From contig VXAZ01003260.1 of assembly GCA_013399875.1 (NCBI GenBank), forward strand, positions 699,133 through 763,132: a DNA stretch of 64,000 bases, read 5' to 3'. Source of the DNA: Gymnorhina tibicen. Its lineage: Eukaryota; Chordata; Aves; Passeriformes; Artamidae. Below, piece by piece: positions 26,386 through 40,559 of the stretch. Position 1 is the stretch's first letter; every line of letters begins with the position of its first letter. Made by a program: the position numbers and the translations under genes. The notes beneath the pieces were generated by a model. It had not been told where the DNA came from and did no database searches. It saw only the letters and a program-made list of their open reading frames with translations.

Positions 26386-29300
26386 AACGTTCAGATAATT
26401 CTAGTACTTATTTATTGGAATGTATTTTGCCTTAGCTTAAGATCCATGCCTGCTGCTTGGGTTTAGAAAACAATTACGTGGAACTAGCAGGCTAATAAGC
26501 CACAGCAAATTGAACTTGCTTAAAACTCACTTATTTTTATCGACTCTGTAACTAAGATGCTGAAATTTGCAATAACGAAAGACTAATTTAAAACAATTGA
26601 AATCGAACCATTATAGGAGCAATTATCCTAGCTGATGGGTTATGGGTTTATGTTCAGTGTTCACAGGGAGTGTAATGTGAAGTACCCTGTGCTCTATCTG
26701 TAAGGGGGAATAAATGGTCCATTACAGGCCTTACAGAAATATGGCATTGGGTTTAAAGATACCAAGCATCAAGAGTAATGAATAAAAACTTTCATGCAGA
26801 TAAGTTTTAGTGTTCAAATCTTTTATTTCTGTTGCCATTTGTTTAATAAGAAAATGATCACTCAAATTTTATATTCTTGGTTTGTCAGTTTACAGAAACA
26901 TAAAAAGTCACATTCTGTTCTACACAAGAGTAAAGCAAGTCTCTAGATGTTTTTGGAAAGAACTTAGATAACTGTTCTTTAAAAAGCCATATATCTAATG
27001 GGACGGTGTAAAGACAACAGACACCCAGTGTTGTCTAGTGAATGGAAAAAAAGAAATAAACAAAAACTGAAATACAGGAAATTCCACTTACACATAAGAA
27101 AAAACATTTTATTTTGAGGGTGACCACTAGTACGGAGAGATTGTGGGATCTTCTCCATCCCTGCAGATATTCCAAACCGGAGTAGACACAGCGCTGAGCA
27201 ATGTGCTCTGACTCTCCTCTCGAAGGGGCCTGGACAAGGCAATCCCTAGAGCTGACTTCTTTCCTCATTCTTCTCTAGCTTTGTTCTTTTAAACTGAAGA
27301 GCTTGAAATTTCAAAATTCAGCTGGAAGAACTGCCATATATATCCTCTCCACTGAAAATTATTTATCATTTTTTTAGGTTTGCAATGCAGTGTGTTTCTG
27401 AAAGCCTCCAAGAAGGAAGACATTAAAAATTTAAAGAGTTTGCTTGTAGACATTTCAGGAGTTAAGTGATCACCGCATTTGTCCACCTACAATGAGAACT
27501 GTATGGAGCCTGGTGATGCAGGCTACTTTGTGGCAAACCATACCAGGGGGTAATGCCTGCAGTGTATCTGTAATGCTTTAGGTACTAGACAGAGTACACA
27601 GATGTTACCTCTGACCTCAGGGAAGCCACATGACCAATCCTAAGCTTTTCCATGTGCAGAAACCCATCCATCCCTGAGAAGTCAGTATTCAACCTGCTCA
27701 ACTCTCCATCTCTGAGAACAAGCCCTCAAAACAGGAGATGGAGAGGGGTGGTAGAAAAACACTTGATTTCTTTGATTCTTCTGGTCCTCTTTTAGGTTGG
27801 CATGTGCTTTTTCTTTTAAGGAGGATGGGCATGGAAAGAGTTTTGTGCATTTGAGGAGGTTAAAATGCATGCAAATATTTAAAAGTCCATGGCATTTCTT
27901 CTGCAGCAGACAATATTTTCCAGATAATTTGTAATCATTGTCATGGACAATTCTGCTTCATTTTTTCAAGCAACTGTTACTTACTTTATAATCTGCAATG
28001 ACTCACTTAAAACTGTTGCTATTTATTATGTCAGACTATACTTACCCACTTCCTTAGAGGACCCCTGCCACAATTAAGTGCATCTTTTCTTTGAGTCATT
28101 ACTCTCATTGCAGCATCTGCAGTCCTAAGAGGAATTTTTACTTCACCAATCAGTGATAAGGCTATAATGTATAAAATGAATGAATGAAAACTCTTTTGGA
28201 ACACATCATTCTTGAGTAGAGGGGTGCCTTTCAAATTCATTTTTAGTGTTTATGTGCAGTCACTTGTTTTTAATCTAAGCCAACCACGACTCAGCTATAA
28301 AGATGAAGAGGAAAATTAGTTAGTCTATTAAAAAAAACCCAAAACTTCAGCTAAATGTAGGGGTGTTTATCTGAAAATAAAGTTCTAAAATACTCAAGTA
28401 AAAAATATTTCACCATTTAACCAGACTTCTTTTTTTTTTTCACATTCAGCTCATATTGAAGTGCTGCTGGACTTAAATTTTTGGTGATGACAAAAAGAAC
28501 TCTTCTCACTTCTGTTTGGTTTGTGCATTAGATTAATCTTCAGATTTGTGTCCTCCTTTCCATGACACTTATGAACACTGATGGACCACAGCAGTTTGGT
28601 AAGGCGTAAATGCAAGACATCTGATGGAAATAAACTGTTGCATTCGGTTTCCATTTATCATTTCCTGATCCCAAGCCATAGCACTTTGCCAGACTCAAGG
28701 AAGGGCAGATTTATCAGTTCTCAGTAGTCCCAAAGGACTAAGCAACACATCTGAATACAGCCTTTCACAGACACAGCTCCTCAAACACAGCTTTTACTCT
28801 GAGAGCATTAAGAATTATTGCAGCAGATCTGTCTGGTTGCTGTTTTTTGCAGTACCTTGGCACTTCCTGGGCTGGGAATGATTTTCTTTCTCTGGAGGAG
28901 CTAACCTGAAACTCAGACACTGTGCTCCCTTTAGCACCTCTCATTACATGTCTAGTGCAAGACAAAAATATTTTAGTCACACAAGATGATCATGTTGTTG
29001 CAATCATATTAACATTTCTTATCAAATCGAACCCATTAGCTTTATTTTGTGTTTTCTTTTAATACCACCTTGATTGTGGTTACTCTTGAATAATAAGAAT
29101 ACCACAAATAATCTTACCTCTTTTATTTACTTTATTTTGCTATCGAACATCTTTGTATTTCAGGGGTCATTCTCTTAGAACAGGGGTTACATAGCCAATA
29201 GGCTTTCTAGCAGGTTAATCCTTTTCCAATAGGACTTATGCAGCTTCCTAAGGATTTTCAAGAATGATATGTTTTTTGGCATTGTAATACAGATTCCTGA

Positions 29301-32300
29301 GCAAGCTTTTGCTGGTCTGCAAGCCAACACAAGCACATACAACACGCACTATTCCATGAATCCTGCCTCTGCAACCAGTGCCATCAGTATGATGACAACT
29401 GAGGAGTGCAAAGTTCCTTGGCTCGGCTGTGTTTATGGAATGCATATCACCAAATTTAATTTTTGTAATCATTCTCTGAAATGCGCAGATGAATATTTGC
29501 TGTTTCCAAAAGCTATATCTGCAAAGGAACCTTGCCTGCAGAAATAATCACAGTCACAACACAAATCTGGTATCTTCAGCTATTCAAGACACATAAAGAT
29601 CGGCAACTCTTTGCCCTCAGTTTAATAGGAAAATAAATAAAACCATGTTTGGGAACTAAATATGCACCAAAACTTGACTGATTTATTTACTGAAATACAT
29701 GCACACATTTAATTTTTCATTTCATAAACCGTATAGCTCCAGGGCAGCTGCTGAAAAGATACCTCGTGAGAACCTCTGTACTGAGAAAGTCAAATTAATC
29801 AAAGTCTTATGGAGAAGAAAAACCCTTAAGACATCTTGCAATTTATCCAAACAAAGACACTCTTGCCTTCGAACACAAATAATTAAAAGAAAGAACAAAA
29901 CTTTTATCAGGAGAATCAGATTTTTCTTATGGTGTTAACTGTAATTTTTTAGACAAGTAATACTATAAAAAATTTGACAGTTCACCACAAATATTCAAGA
30001 AGACAAAAGGATGTGCAGCACTTCCCAACCTTCACCTTGCTGAACAGGTATTTAAGACCTGGGGTTCATCTGCTGCCAAGCTGTTTGGAGCCAGCTGTAA
30101 ATGGCTGGGATTGGCAGAGGCCAGCTCCCAAATGCTCTGGCACCTCCCAGCCTGCAGCTCCACAGTCAGATGTCCACTGCTATTTAATGACTTCTGCTTA
30201 AGGATGTTCCTTCTGGAGATGAAGGGCAGCAACGTGCTTTATACGAGCTTAGTTCTCCAACACACACTTCTCTTAAACCTCAGTCTGAACTATTAGCTGT
30301 GAATGGGGCGTTCTGCAGACAGAAATTAGACATTGGAAGTGCCATTCTGTGTGAATTTCCGAGAACAAGACCAAAGTTAGGAGCTATTGCTGATGGCACC
30401 CTCAGCAATGAGGAGTTTCTTAAACTCAGTATGCACGTGGCTCCCCAGTACACAGGGCTTCAGAAGCTGGGTCATGGCCACTGTCACATGTCTTATGTCT
30501 ATACCCACTTCAAGACTTCTAGGGGATTTTTCTCCAGCTTTGATGTTACCAGCCAGAACTTTTAAGGCAAGTCTGGGTGAAGCATCAACATGAATGTGCA
30601 GTTGCTCTGCAATGGCAAAGAACCCCACGTGTAGTCACAGATCTCATTAAATGTTAGCAGTATGTTTAAAAGTCTGCTATCGACTTTAAATACAGAGTGG
30701 ACTGATTATAACTTATTTTGACAGGCTCATTCTCAATTGTATGTCTTCCTTTTTCCTTTACTCTGCAAGCCTTACAGGCTTCCTTAAAGTGCTTGTAGCT
30801 TTGTTTCCTTGCCACTTCAGCCATTCTCATTCTGCCAGAGGGAGGTATGTGAAGCAGAAGGAGGACTTAAGTGTCTTTAAGCAATGGTGTGACAAAGGGC
30901 AAAGCATTTGGAAGTACTGCTAAAAATGGCAGAGTAAAGCATTATGGTCTTCAGTATTAAACTCTATGCCTACACCATCTGTTAGAAACAAAGATCAATC
31001 TTAATATCCCCAGGATTGCTGTTCTCCCATTTTTCGCTCGTTACGCTCTTTAACTCCAGGGTTTAATTACAGATGGGAGAATTATCATATCCAAATTAAG
31101 GCCTGTGTGAGCAGAACATAGGAAGAAACTCTGAATTAGTTTAGACACAACACTGTATTAAAAAAGAAACCTTGGAACTGATGATTACTCATGCTTGAAT
31201 TATCTAGTATTACTCAAGCTAGAATTGGAGATTATTCACTTCGAAGTAACATAAGACATAATATTGACCAAGTATTGCTCCATACATCTTTGGTGACATG
31301 TTCACATCAAGGAATGATTCTGTCAAATATAGAAGTCTGAAAAAAGGCAACAAGCCTCATTCCCAGGGGCAGGGGGGCACATGATACCTATCACATCTTC
31401 TCTTGGACCAAAGTAATCCTTACATTTCTCTGTATTTATCAAGATTGTATAGCTCAGTAGAGAATTTTCCCCTAAAATGTAAAAAAAAAAAGCAAAAACC
31501 CCCAGAAATTCAGTCTAAGACAACCACTCCCTAAATTAGGTTTTTTTTCTATACTGTATACTTGGCTGCTATTATACCACCGGGACAACAGTTTGACCAC
31601 ATATTGGGGCATCCTATAGTCCATAATCTCTCTTCCAGTCTCTCAAAGTGAAACTGTGGCCATGCATACTGTCAGGTGCCTAGTCCTCACTTTGAGATAG
31701 ATCGCCTGTTCAGAGGAGTTCCATGGACAGGCTTTTAAAATAATTTAAAGATGTGCAGAATTGTAGATAGAATTCTCCCCATGTATGAGAATGCTTCCTC
31801 TAATTTGTTAAAGAACTTTATCAAATTTGTCACTCAGTGATTAAGAAATGTGGTGTCCATTGAAAGTTAGTAAAATATGTTCATTTTTATTTTGTCACTT
31901 ATCAGTTATAACTAGATTCATAAACTTATTTCTCTTCGTGTTAGTAGAGTCTAAGAACTTAATCTTTTCCACATCATAAAGACTAAACAATATTAACAGT
32001 CAGAGTTTTATAAGAACTGCAGGCACTGGTTATCTGCTTGGATAGCCTCAGGATCAGTCACATACATTATATTTAAATTTCTTTTGACACTACAGTATCC
32101 AGTAGCATTGAAGTGAGAAAAATCTCAGTATAGGTATTTAAGGAGGTGGCTGCCATATGTATAATAGTTTTAGACATAATTTCATTAAAAATCAGCATAT
32201 TCAGTGAAGTTAAAATTTACTTAATGATCTGACAGATTGGTACCATCTGTAGCATGTAATTTATCAGTATAGTCTGTACTGCAAAATATATAGATTTAAT

Positions 32301-35300
32301 CACTCACCCAAACAATCTGGTATAAATTTTTAAGTACAATTGAAAAGGAAAATCAATACCTCAAAAGATACCTTTCCTTCAGCAATAATTATCTTCAAGG
32401 AAGATATGGCATCCAACATTTATGGTGCAGTATTCGGGCTTATACTTTACTATTTTAGGTGATATGAGAAATCATAAAACTTACCTTTTTTCAGATATAC
32501 AATAATCAAACAGTAATTCTGTTCATCAGCATAACAAATCCATCCATTTTATACACAGATCTTTCCATGACCTTTAATTAACCTGATTTTTATTTTGCTG
32601 CATCTCTGATCTTCTGTGGACATGGATGCTTGTTTTATTCCACGGTTTTTACTTCTAAAAGCCAGTATGACAGTCCAATTCCTATTTATTCATCTTTAAT
32701 GCAGCAAGAGCTTATCTGATAGTGAAATGCTTGCTTGTAATAAATGCTGCCTGCTAAACAAGTGAGCCGTGTTACTGAAAGATGTACCAGGCAAGCTCTG
32801 AATTTACCTATTGCACTTTTATCTCACTGGCTTTACACCAGAGTCGATGCCAGCCCACACCAATGAACTGTGTCATTTAATTATAATTTCTGGTGTTCTA
32901 CAAACACCACAAAATAGGTAAGACTCACTCAAAGGCATAGTCCTGATGACACGAAAAGTGACAACTCAAGTGATTTACTCTTGGTTCTTCACAATACATT
33001 CATTCATGCATTAAGTATAGAAGTGAGGCTGATTTCAAAAGATGGATCTGTAAGCAATAAGTTTATTTTGTGAAGCTATAGGCTGTTCTCTGTAACTGTG
33101 GTAAAAAAATATATTCTCTCATATTGATTCAGCTTGATTCTGAATACAATAACCCCTCCCCTCAGTGACTAAGATAAATAAGGTGTTTCAAAAGCCACTG
33201 GATTGTATTGCTATGGTAACACACCAAACCTGTGAAATTATAATTTTGTGCCTGACATTACACATAAAGGTTTCATTTTCCCTCCAAAATACAATACTGA
33301 TATCCTTAATCTTTTTCTCAAACCTCTACCTGTGTCAAGGAGAAAATTAATTTTCTCTAACCTTGCAGCATTAAATCTACTGATTTTTCAAGGTAGATTA
33401 TATTCTGCATGATTTTGTTTCTATAATTTTGCCTTGCAAGTCATGATCTTTTAAGTAAACAAAGTTTCAGTTTAATAATAAAAGCTACAGTAGATGTCAG
33501 TTCTTATGAAAAGTCACATATTCCAGAAAGGACTGAAAATAAAAATGATGTGCAAATGTGCAAAAACTGCATCCAGATACACATAGTACAGATCAAATCT
33601 GACTGTGCATGCTTTGAAAATTCAAAAATGCAGCAAGTTTACTCACATGACTTGATAAATTGAGATCTAAATCTGAAAGTCTTATCCATCTACTAGGGCA
33701 AAACTCTTTTTCTGTATGTGTGAATCTAAATGAAATCCAGTTAAAAACAGGTTTGATTTTCTTCAAGCTGGTTTGTATGATCAGCTTTAGAAAAGTGACA
33801 TTACTTGTATTTTCATGCCATCTTAGCTCTTCAGAAGACAACCTGTGTATTTTGAAATATTCATGGTGAAGACAGTCACTTGTTTTTTTGACCTTGTCAC
33901 ATTGTATATGAAAACTAAAGTCTGGCCACATTTGAGGTCTTGCTCATTGTCCTTTGCTTCACGCACAGTGCAGGGTCTCACTGGCATAAGACAATGCCTC
34001 AGTACCGAGTTCTATTAGCAGAGCTATTTACTGGACTTATTAAGTGAACTCATAATTTTTTACAAGTTAAAACCCAAAATACTTCAATTCCTGGAGGAGG
34101 TACTTTGTTTCCTAGAAAAGTTAACGTCTTAAGCTTCTCCAACTCAAAGTAACTAGTTTTTGTAGTGAACATTTATACAGAGAATCCTTGATTTAGAACC
34201 CATACTGGGGTTTTTTTCCATATTTACAACACTGTAGCCTAATCACATACTAAGAAGGTTCTAACATTTGTGCCGTGTACTATAGCTGTTTGTAGGAAAG
34301 AGACACCAGACAATTGCCCTGTCTCCAGACAGGATACATAGGAATGTAAATGGCAAGAAGGAAGGCAATATGTCTTGTCATGTCCGGAACTGGTTCCCTG
34401 ACTTTCATTTCAGCTCTGGGCAGTAAAACCAAACTTGAATGTCAGACAAATAGAGAGCCTGATGTTTTACACCATGTGGGAATCCAGGGTCAAGTCTCTC
34501 TGTGCTCAGTTTAAGGGGAAGTTGTTGCTGTCCAGTAGCTTTTGAAACTCAAGATTTTAATCTGTGCTTTATACTCACCCCTGTAAATAGAACTATATTA
34601 ATTTTTGAAATACATATTTTCAATTAGAAATACTTTTATCTATTTTAATATTTATCACTATATGATCAGTGATCATCTTGCATTCAGTTCTACATTGCTT
34701 CCACTTAAAAAATTATCAGAACAAGAAGTAATTTTAGATTTTGTTGACAATATTAATGATTCTGTTTCCTGAAATCTCTGAGAATCTGACAGAAAATTCT
34801 TAAAAAACTTCATGTGGTTGCCGAGACCACTTCTCTTTTCCCACATTCAGCTGACACTACTACATTTTTACTTAACAAAAGCTCTATTTTGGTATGGCAT
34901 GTGCACTTGAAACTTGAGAAAAATAATCAATAATGAACAATAATTTTAATGTCAAATCCATTTCTCTTCCATATTTGCACACAGAAGCTCAACCTGAGCA
35001 AGTTAAGCTTTAAAGTTTCACTGTGCCTCAGTTTTGGTAATTCTTATTTTCACATCTTCCAGAATGCTGTCTTCCTTGTGTTTAACCTTATAAAACCTGA
35101 AGGTATTTTTGTTTCTCTTGGAGCCACTCCTAAGTGTTTTTATATTTTACTTACTGCAATGCAAAAGCAGCTCTTTTATTATTATAGTCTTATTGATCAA
35201 AGGCCTAACTTATAAAATCTCTTTCATCATAAATAGTTATTATTCTCATGTTTTTCACACCACATGCCCACTACACCACCACATCCATAAATTCCAGCGT

Positions 35301-38300
35301 CTTTCTTGCAGTTTTGATTCATACCCTTACATGTTCTAAGTTTCGAACTCTGGCTCTTCCAGGAAGGACTCATGACATTCAGGATTATACAGTCTGTAAA
35401 TAGCAAGAAGCTCAGAATTTTGCCTTAAGTTGACAGTAGCCATCACAAAATTCAAACCAGATGGAACAGTTACCATTTGTGTAGTATGTATCCTGGGGAC
35501 CACTCCTTAATGTTCATAACAATACAGACACTGCAATAAATGACCTTCTGATTAACTAGAAGTGTGGTAAATTTTACCTGCACTAGAGTAATTTAAATGA
35601 CCTTTGAAATCTCTAAAAGCTTTCCAGCAGAGTAAATAGGGGTTTAATTGTGCCATTTAGGATCCATATTACTGACAATTTGCTGTCATTTCAACCTCAA
35701 CTGAAAAAATACTGTTTGTGAGTCAGGTTCACTAACTAAATAAACTGGATGGCACTGGCAGACTCACAGGATTTTTGTTTGTTTGCTTGTCTGTGCTTTT
35801 TCCTTTAAGCAGTAGAGAATAGAGAATGTAGACACACAGTGTATTTCATTATCATACCATCTAATTCCAAGGCACCCCTGAAAAATTAGTGGTGGCCAAC
35901 ACAAACACCCTTGTAGCTTCTACCTTGTCTTTCGGACTGTACTACGTTCTCCTGCTGCCTGAATCACTTCTTAACTCCTATTGATTGGTTCCCTCAGCTC
36001 TTATCTCGGTGTTGCACTGACACTTGCCGTGTGCTTTACAAGCACAAGAAGTCGAGAATGGGTTGGATTTTATCGCAGGCTGCCTTGTCAGAAGACGTGC
36101 TCATTCTCTAAGGAAGAAAACAACTGTTTGCCTATGGCAACAGCATCACCTGCTGCTGGATGAGAAATCAACATTCCCTTTTCCTGAGGGGTTAGGCTAA
36201 TCTTTATTTAATTTTTCAAGGTAACTGAGCTGAATATGCAGATCAGGATTGAGGAATCAGAGCATATAATTCATGATTTACTGCTACATTGTATAAAATC
36301 TTGCCATATGCGCATTGGAATTCATATATTGGGATTTCCAGTGTCACTTTGACACAGAGAAAGCAGAATATTTTGATGTTTGGGGCTGTAGATTTTTCCC
36401 AAAACACATAAGAAGGATCAGTCCATACAATAAAAACTTTTGAGAGATTGATTAGAAGCAATCCTTCCCTGGGTTTGTAAATCACCATTAAATATGGTTT
36501 CCTAAAGAAAAACAAAGCCACAAATTGGTATACAAGATACTTTAAGTCCTAGTTTAGAACAACTTCTTGGAACTTTACACTTTAAATTTAATCATTATGC
36601 ATAAAAATGATAAAATAATTTCATAATAAACTAAAACTGGAGCACGTACATGATATTTTAAAATTTAAGAATATTTCTTCTTCCATCAGAATTTGACTAT
36701 AAAATAGCACTTTCTGAGAGATCAGTTTGATTTTACAGCTCCTGTTGACTTGCTTAAAACCAGACACCTACAGCTTCCAAGGATATCCAAAGATGAATGT
36801 TTCCTTACAATACAGAAGGAACCAAAGTATTGATTAGTATCTACATCTCTGAATCACCAGAATGACAACTTTGAGTCTTCCTTTCTTCCTTCCTCTGTTT
36901 CTTGTCTTCTAAATTCAGATGGCTAAGAGCAATCTTCATGTTTCTCCACCTAGCAATGCTTTCTGTGATTTAATTCCCATTTATGTATATATATACACAC
37001 ATGCTATGCCATGCACTCACTGGGTGATGTCATAGGGAAAATAATATGAAATTATTTTGATAAATCCCTTAGTAAAACTTGAAAAGACAGAGTAATATAT
37101 AGAATTAGTTATTTATTGAAAAACGGTGGAAATATAAGGAGAAAAAATATTTGACAATATATGCCAAATGAAATATAAACTGTAAAACAAAATTAATTTC
37201 TATTCAGGAGCAGAATTCTTTTTCTTAAGTCCTGCAATAAATGACCAGAGAGAATTAAATCCAGAATTAGCACTGCCTTCTTTTGAACCATATTGCTATC
37301 ATGTTGAGATTTCACTTTTATGGATTGGCCACAAATTACTAATAGGCAGATGCTTCTGTTGCTTCGATTTGATGTAAAAGCAGTTATTCACAACCCTAAA
37401 TATACAAGGAATTTGTATCATATAGTCAAACTAATCCTCTTTGGGAATAATAAAATGAATTGCTTATCATGCAATAAATTCTTAGTGTTAACACGGGTTT
37501 CAGAAAATGACTTTACAGATTTCTCTCCACTAGAGGTCTCTAGAGAAATACAATAAACTGTTCAGAATAGCAGTTACCTTAGACTTCGCTTCTTGACATT
37601 ATTTACATTTCCTGGAAGATGAAAATCAACAGTTGTTCTATTCTTATTCCAGGTATTTCTTTGTATATGCTCCTTCTGTTATGGATAATAAAGATTCCTA
37701 TTACTACAATAATAATTCAAACCCATGGGGTGTTTTAATCTATTTTATAATTAGATATTTAACATTTATAATTAGAACTTCAACATCACATCACTTAGGA
37801 GATAAAATAGCACAAAGTATTTAGCCGGAGGAAGAAAAAATCGAAGGTGGCAGCTTGGTGGGGTAGCCAACCCGTTAAATAAACAACAAATTAAAATAAA
37901 TAAAGCAGCAATGGGCACAAGTGAATAAAATGTTCATTAACCAGAGCAGTACTTTCATTGGCAAATTATAAAATGGTTACTCTGACAGTTCAGCTTGCCA
38001 TTATATTACAGACAAAGTAGAGTTTGGCTCCAATATTGTTTTTTCTATCTAGTTTAACATAAGCATAAATGAAGAATAAGATTCATGTAGTTGGACTGTT
38101 TTTTCTTCTTTATGCTTATTGTTTTGTTTTGTTATTACTAAAAGTTTTTAAATTAAAAGTGTACCATTTTCCTTGGGTTGATATTTTCAAAAAACTAATT
38201 TCCACTAAAAGATAAGCTTTATCCATTTCAAGGTCTGTGCACTTATACACTGCTCACCAGAACAACTCATTCAGGAATTTAGATTTTTTTTCAGAAAATG

Positions 38301-39589
38301 AAGCTTATATTCATTATTTTATTTCCTCATGCTACTTTATTTCAGTGAACTTTATCTCTGCATTTACTGGTTTTTGCTAAAGCTTGCCTCATTAAATGTA
38401 ATATAATGATGTGACCGGGCTTGTTATTAAGTGTTGAATTATAGCCTACTGTACTCAACACAGAGAACAATTGAGATTCTCTGGGACTTGAGGTAGGGTA
38501 ACTAATCAGGAAGCTGAAAAAATATGGAAAGAAAAATGGTTGCCCTGCTTAGATTGCTCCACCTTTAACTGGGGTGGATAGCTCTGTAAACAAGAGCTCA
38601 ATGCATGCAACCACATTAATTGCTACTTATTTTTTGATGCTGCATGGTGAGTGTGGAAGAGAAGAACCTGAGTTATGCTTGAGAGCTCAGAGATGAGGGA
38701 GGGACTCCTGAGAAGACAGGTTACTGGGACAGTTCTCTGAAGTTTTCAAATTAATTTTACAGTGTATCTTCTGATTTTTTCACCTTCAAATTGAGAACTG
38801 CAAAGACTACTCAACTAAGGCCAATTAGCAGCTTGAATCATCACAGCTAGGCACTTAAGAGGTGATATTTTTCAGAGTATTTCTTCCTGAAAATACCAGA
38901 AAGAGATAAAAAGCTCTGAGAGAAATAAGAGCACAGCACTGATATTCTCCTAAAGCTGGTAATATGAAATCACAGAGCTGGTCTATCACCTCCATCAGTG
39001 GATCTGTCTGTGGGGTTTCAGGCATGGAGTTCACACATCAAGAGATGCTGACACTTCCATGAGCTATCTTGAGTTTTTTGCAAGCTGGGTATGTAGAGGA
39101 CATGATAGAATAGAAGCCTACATACCATTTAACCAAATGTCCCTGCTCTTAATCTTAGAAACCATGAAGTGTTATGGATACATAAGGCAAGACCTTACCC
39201 TTAAAATATCTGGTCATCTATGCCTAGTTATAACCACCTTTACCTACGATAATATTTAGGGAATAGTCACTGTCTGTGTCTGCTGCTCTTTGCCCCATTT
39301 GTGTCTGTTCTGTAGGGATAGGTTGGTCCCACTGGTGTGTCAGTCCAATCCTGCATCCATTCCTAGCTATTCACCTCACTACTCGCTCCAGTCTGAGGAA
39401 GAAACTCAGTGAAGCATTGCCACAAGAACTCACCTTATTTTCATAAAGATCTGAAATAGTCTATGGACTTCTACCTGAAATTGTATTCGTATGCAAACAC
39501 ATCTGTATAAATGGCAGAATATTTTCCTTGACATGAAAATGTCAAACTCCTGTATTGCAGTCCAAACACCAGCTGCCCCTGGAGCCTTA
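26386..39589. other. intergenic, central part
   Basis: 13 kb of AT-rich sequence without a supported gene, tRNA or recognisable transposon. A segment at 30299-30628 is open in three frames on both strands but matches nothing I know. A TATATATACACACA run lies near 36984-37003. Confidence 0.5.
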
Positions 39590-39600
39590 AGACGATCACT

Positions 39601-39645
39601 TCATAGGAGGCTTGAGCCTGTCACTTCTGCCTCAGTTTCCTCAGG
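39601..39645 (+). mobile_element. MIR-like SINE fragment
   Basis: CTTGAGCCTGTCACTTCTGC then CTCAGTTTCCTCAGG resembles the MIR core segment that reads GTCACTT...CTCAGTTTCCTCA. Short, so chance similarity is possible. Confidence 0.45.
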
Positions 39646-40300
39646 TATGTCTCAGAATTACATTTTCCACTTACTGTACAAGAGGCTTTGAAGGACTGAC
39701 TAAGAAGTACAGAGAGGTACACATTCAAATTTTCAGATACTCTGTGATTTTGATATGATATGTAATCATATATTACATAAAGCTCTGAATAAAAGCATTA
39801 TGTAATAGGTCTTGTTATCATTATAATTTAAATGAATATTTAAACTAATACTGTGTTTGATTGAGCAACTACTTCATATTCAGAATACGTGTTAATACAG
39901 CTTTTTTTTCTCAAGACAAAAATGCTATTCCAGGTTATTGGCAGCTGTATTTGAAACTTTCATCAACTTCACCAGTTAAACAGCTCATAGCTGATAACTG
40001 TGAAGACATGGAAAACAAAAGAAAGCAATGCAGTTCTTATGGGAACAGACATCTTCCTCTGGGTTTGAATAAAACCACACGCAATGATCATGACCTCTGG
40101 ATGCCTCAGTGCTATAAATACTAAACCATAAGTCAAAGTCTAAACTTCTCAAACTCTATTATCGTGTCAGCAGAATAAAATGTTAAGCCTTCTGTAATAA
40201 GGAAGAAATTAATCAGTTGGGGATTAAAAGAAATTATTTATATGGTTAATGTATGCGACTGGTTTAGGTTACTGAAGCTGGCAGCAAAAGCTGCTGTTCT
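39646..40300. other. intergenic, immediately upstream of POSTN
   Basis: AT-rich. A small ORF at 39861-40124 shows no homology I know. May hold upstream regulatory sites of POSTN but none can be assigned by eye. Confidence 0.5.
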
Positions 40301-40437
40301 AAGGGGGGTGGTACGAAGTTTCAGGTTGGTCCTGTGGTTCCCTCCCACCACCTTCTAACATGTATATAAATTGTCAGCTCTACAGACCCTTGCCAGTTCT
40401 CTCTTCTAGACTTGCCAGAAGCAACAGAGGACTAAAG
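40301..40437 (+). promoter_or_regulatory. POSTN: POSTN core promoter and 5' UTR
   Basis: TATA box TATATAAA at 40363-40370, 68-75 bases before the ATG, placing the start of transcription at about 40393-40400 and giving a 5' UTR of roughly 40 bases. Upstream lie a TGTGGT RUNX-type core at 40333-40338 and GGGGGGTGG at 40303-40311, a possible KLF/Sp site. RUNX control would suit an osteoblast and periosteum gene, but this is inference. Confidence 0.7.
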
Positions 40438-40559
40438 ATGAAGATCTTTTTCTTATTCACCTTTTCGACTTTTTTGTTGTCTGCTGTTGAACAAGCAGCT
40501 GCTTATGCTCACTATGACAAGATTTTAACTCACAGTCGAATAAGGGCACGCGACCAGGG
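40438..40559 (+). CDS. POSTN: POSTN exon 1 (signal peptide)
   Basis: Codons 1-40 plus two bases. ATG at 40438 follows ACTAAAG. A hydrophobic leader ([16 protein letters not shown]) ends near EQAAA, then the mature start [18 protein letters not shown], close to human NHYDKILAHSRIRGRDQG. Donor GG|GTAAGT at 40560. Confidence 0.97.
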
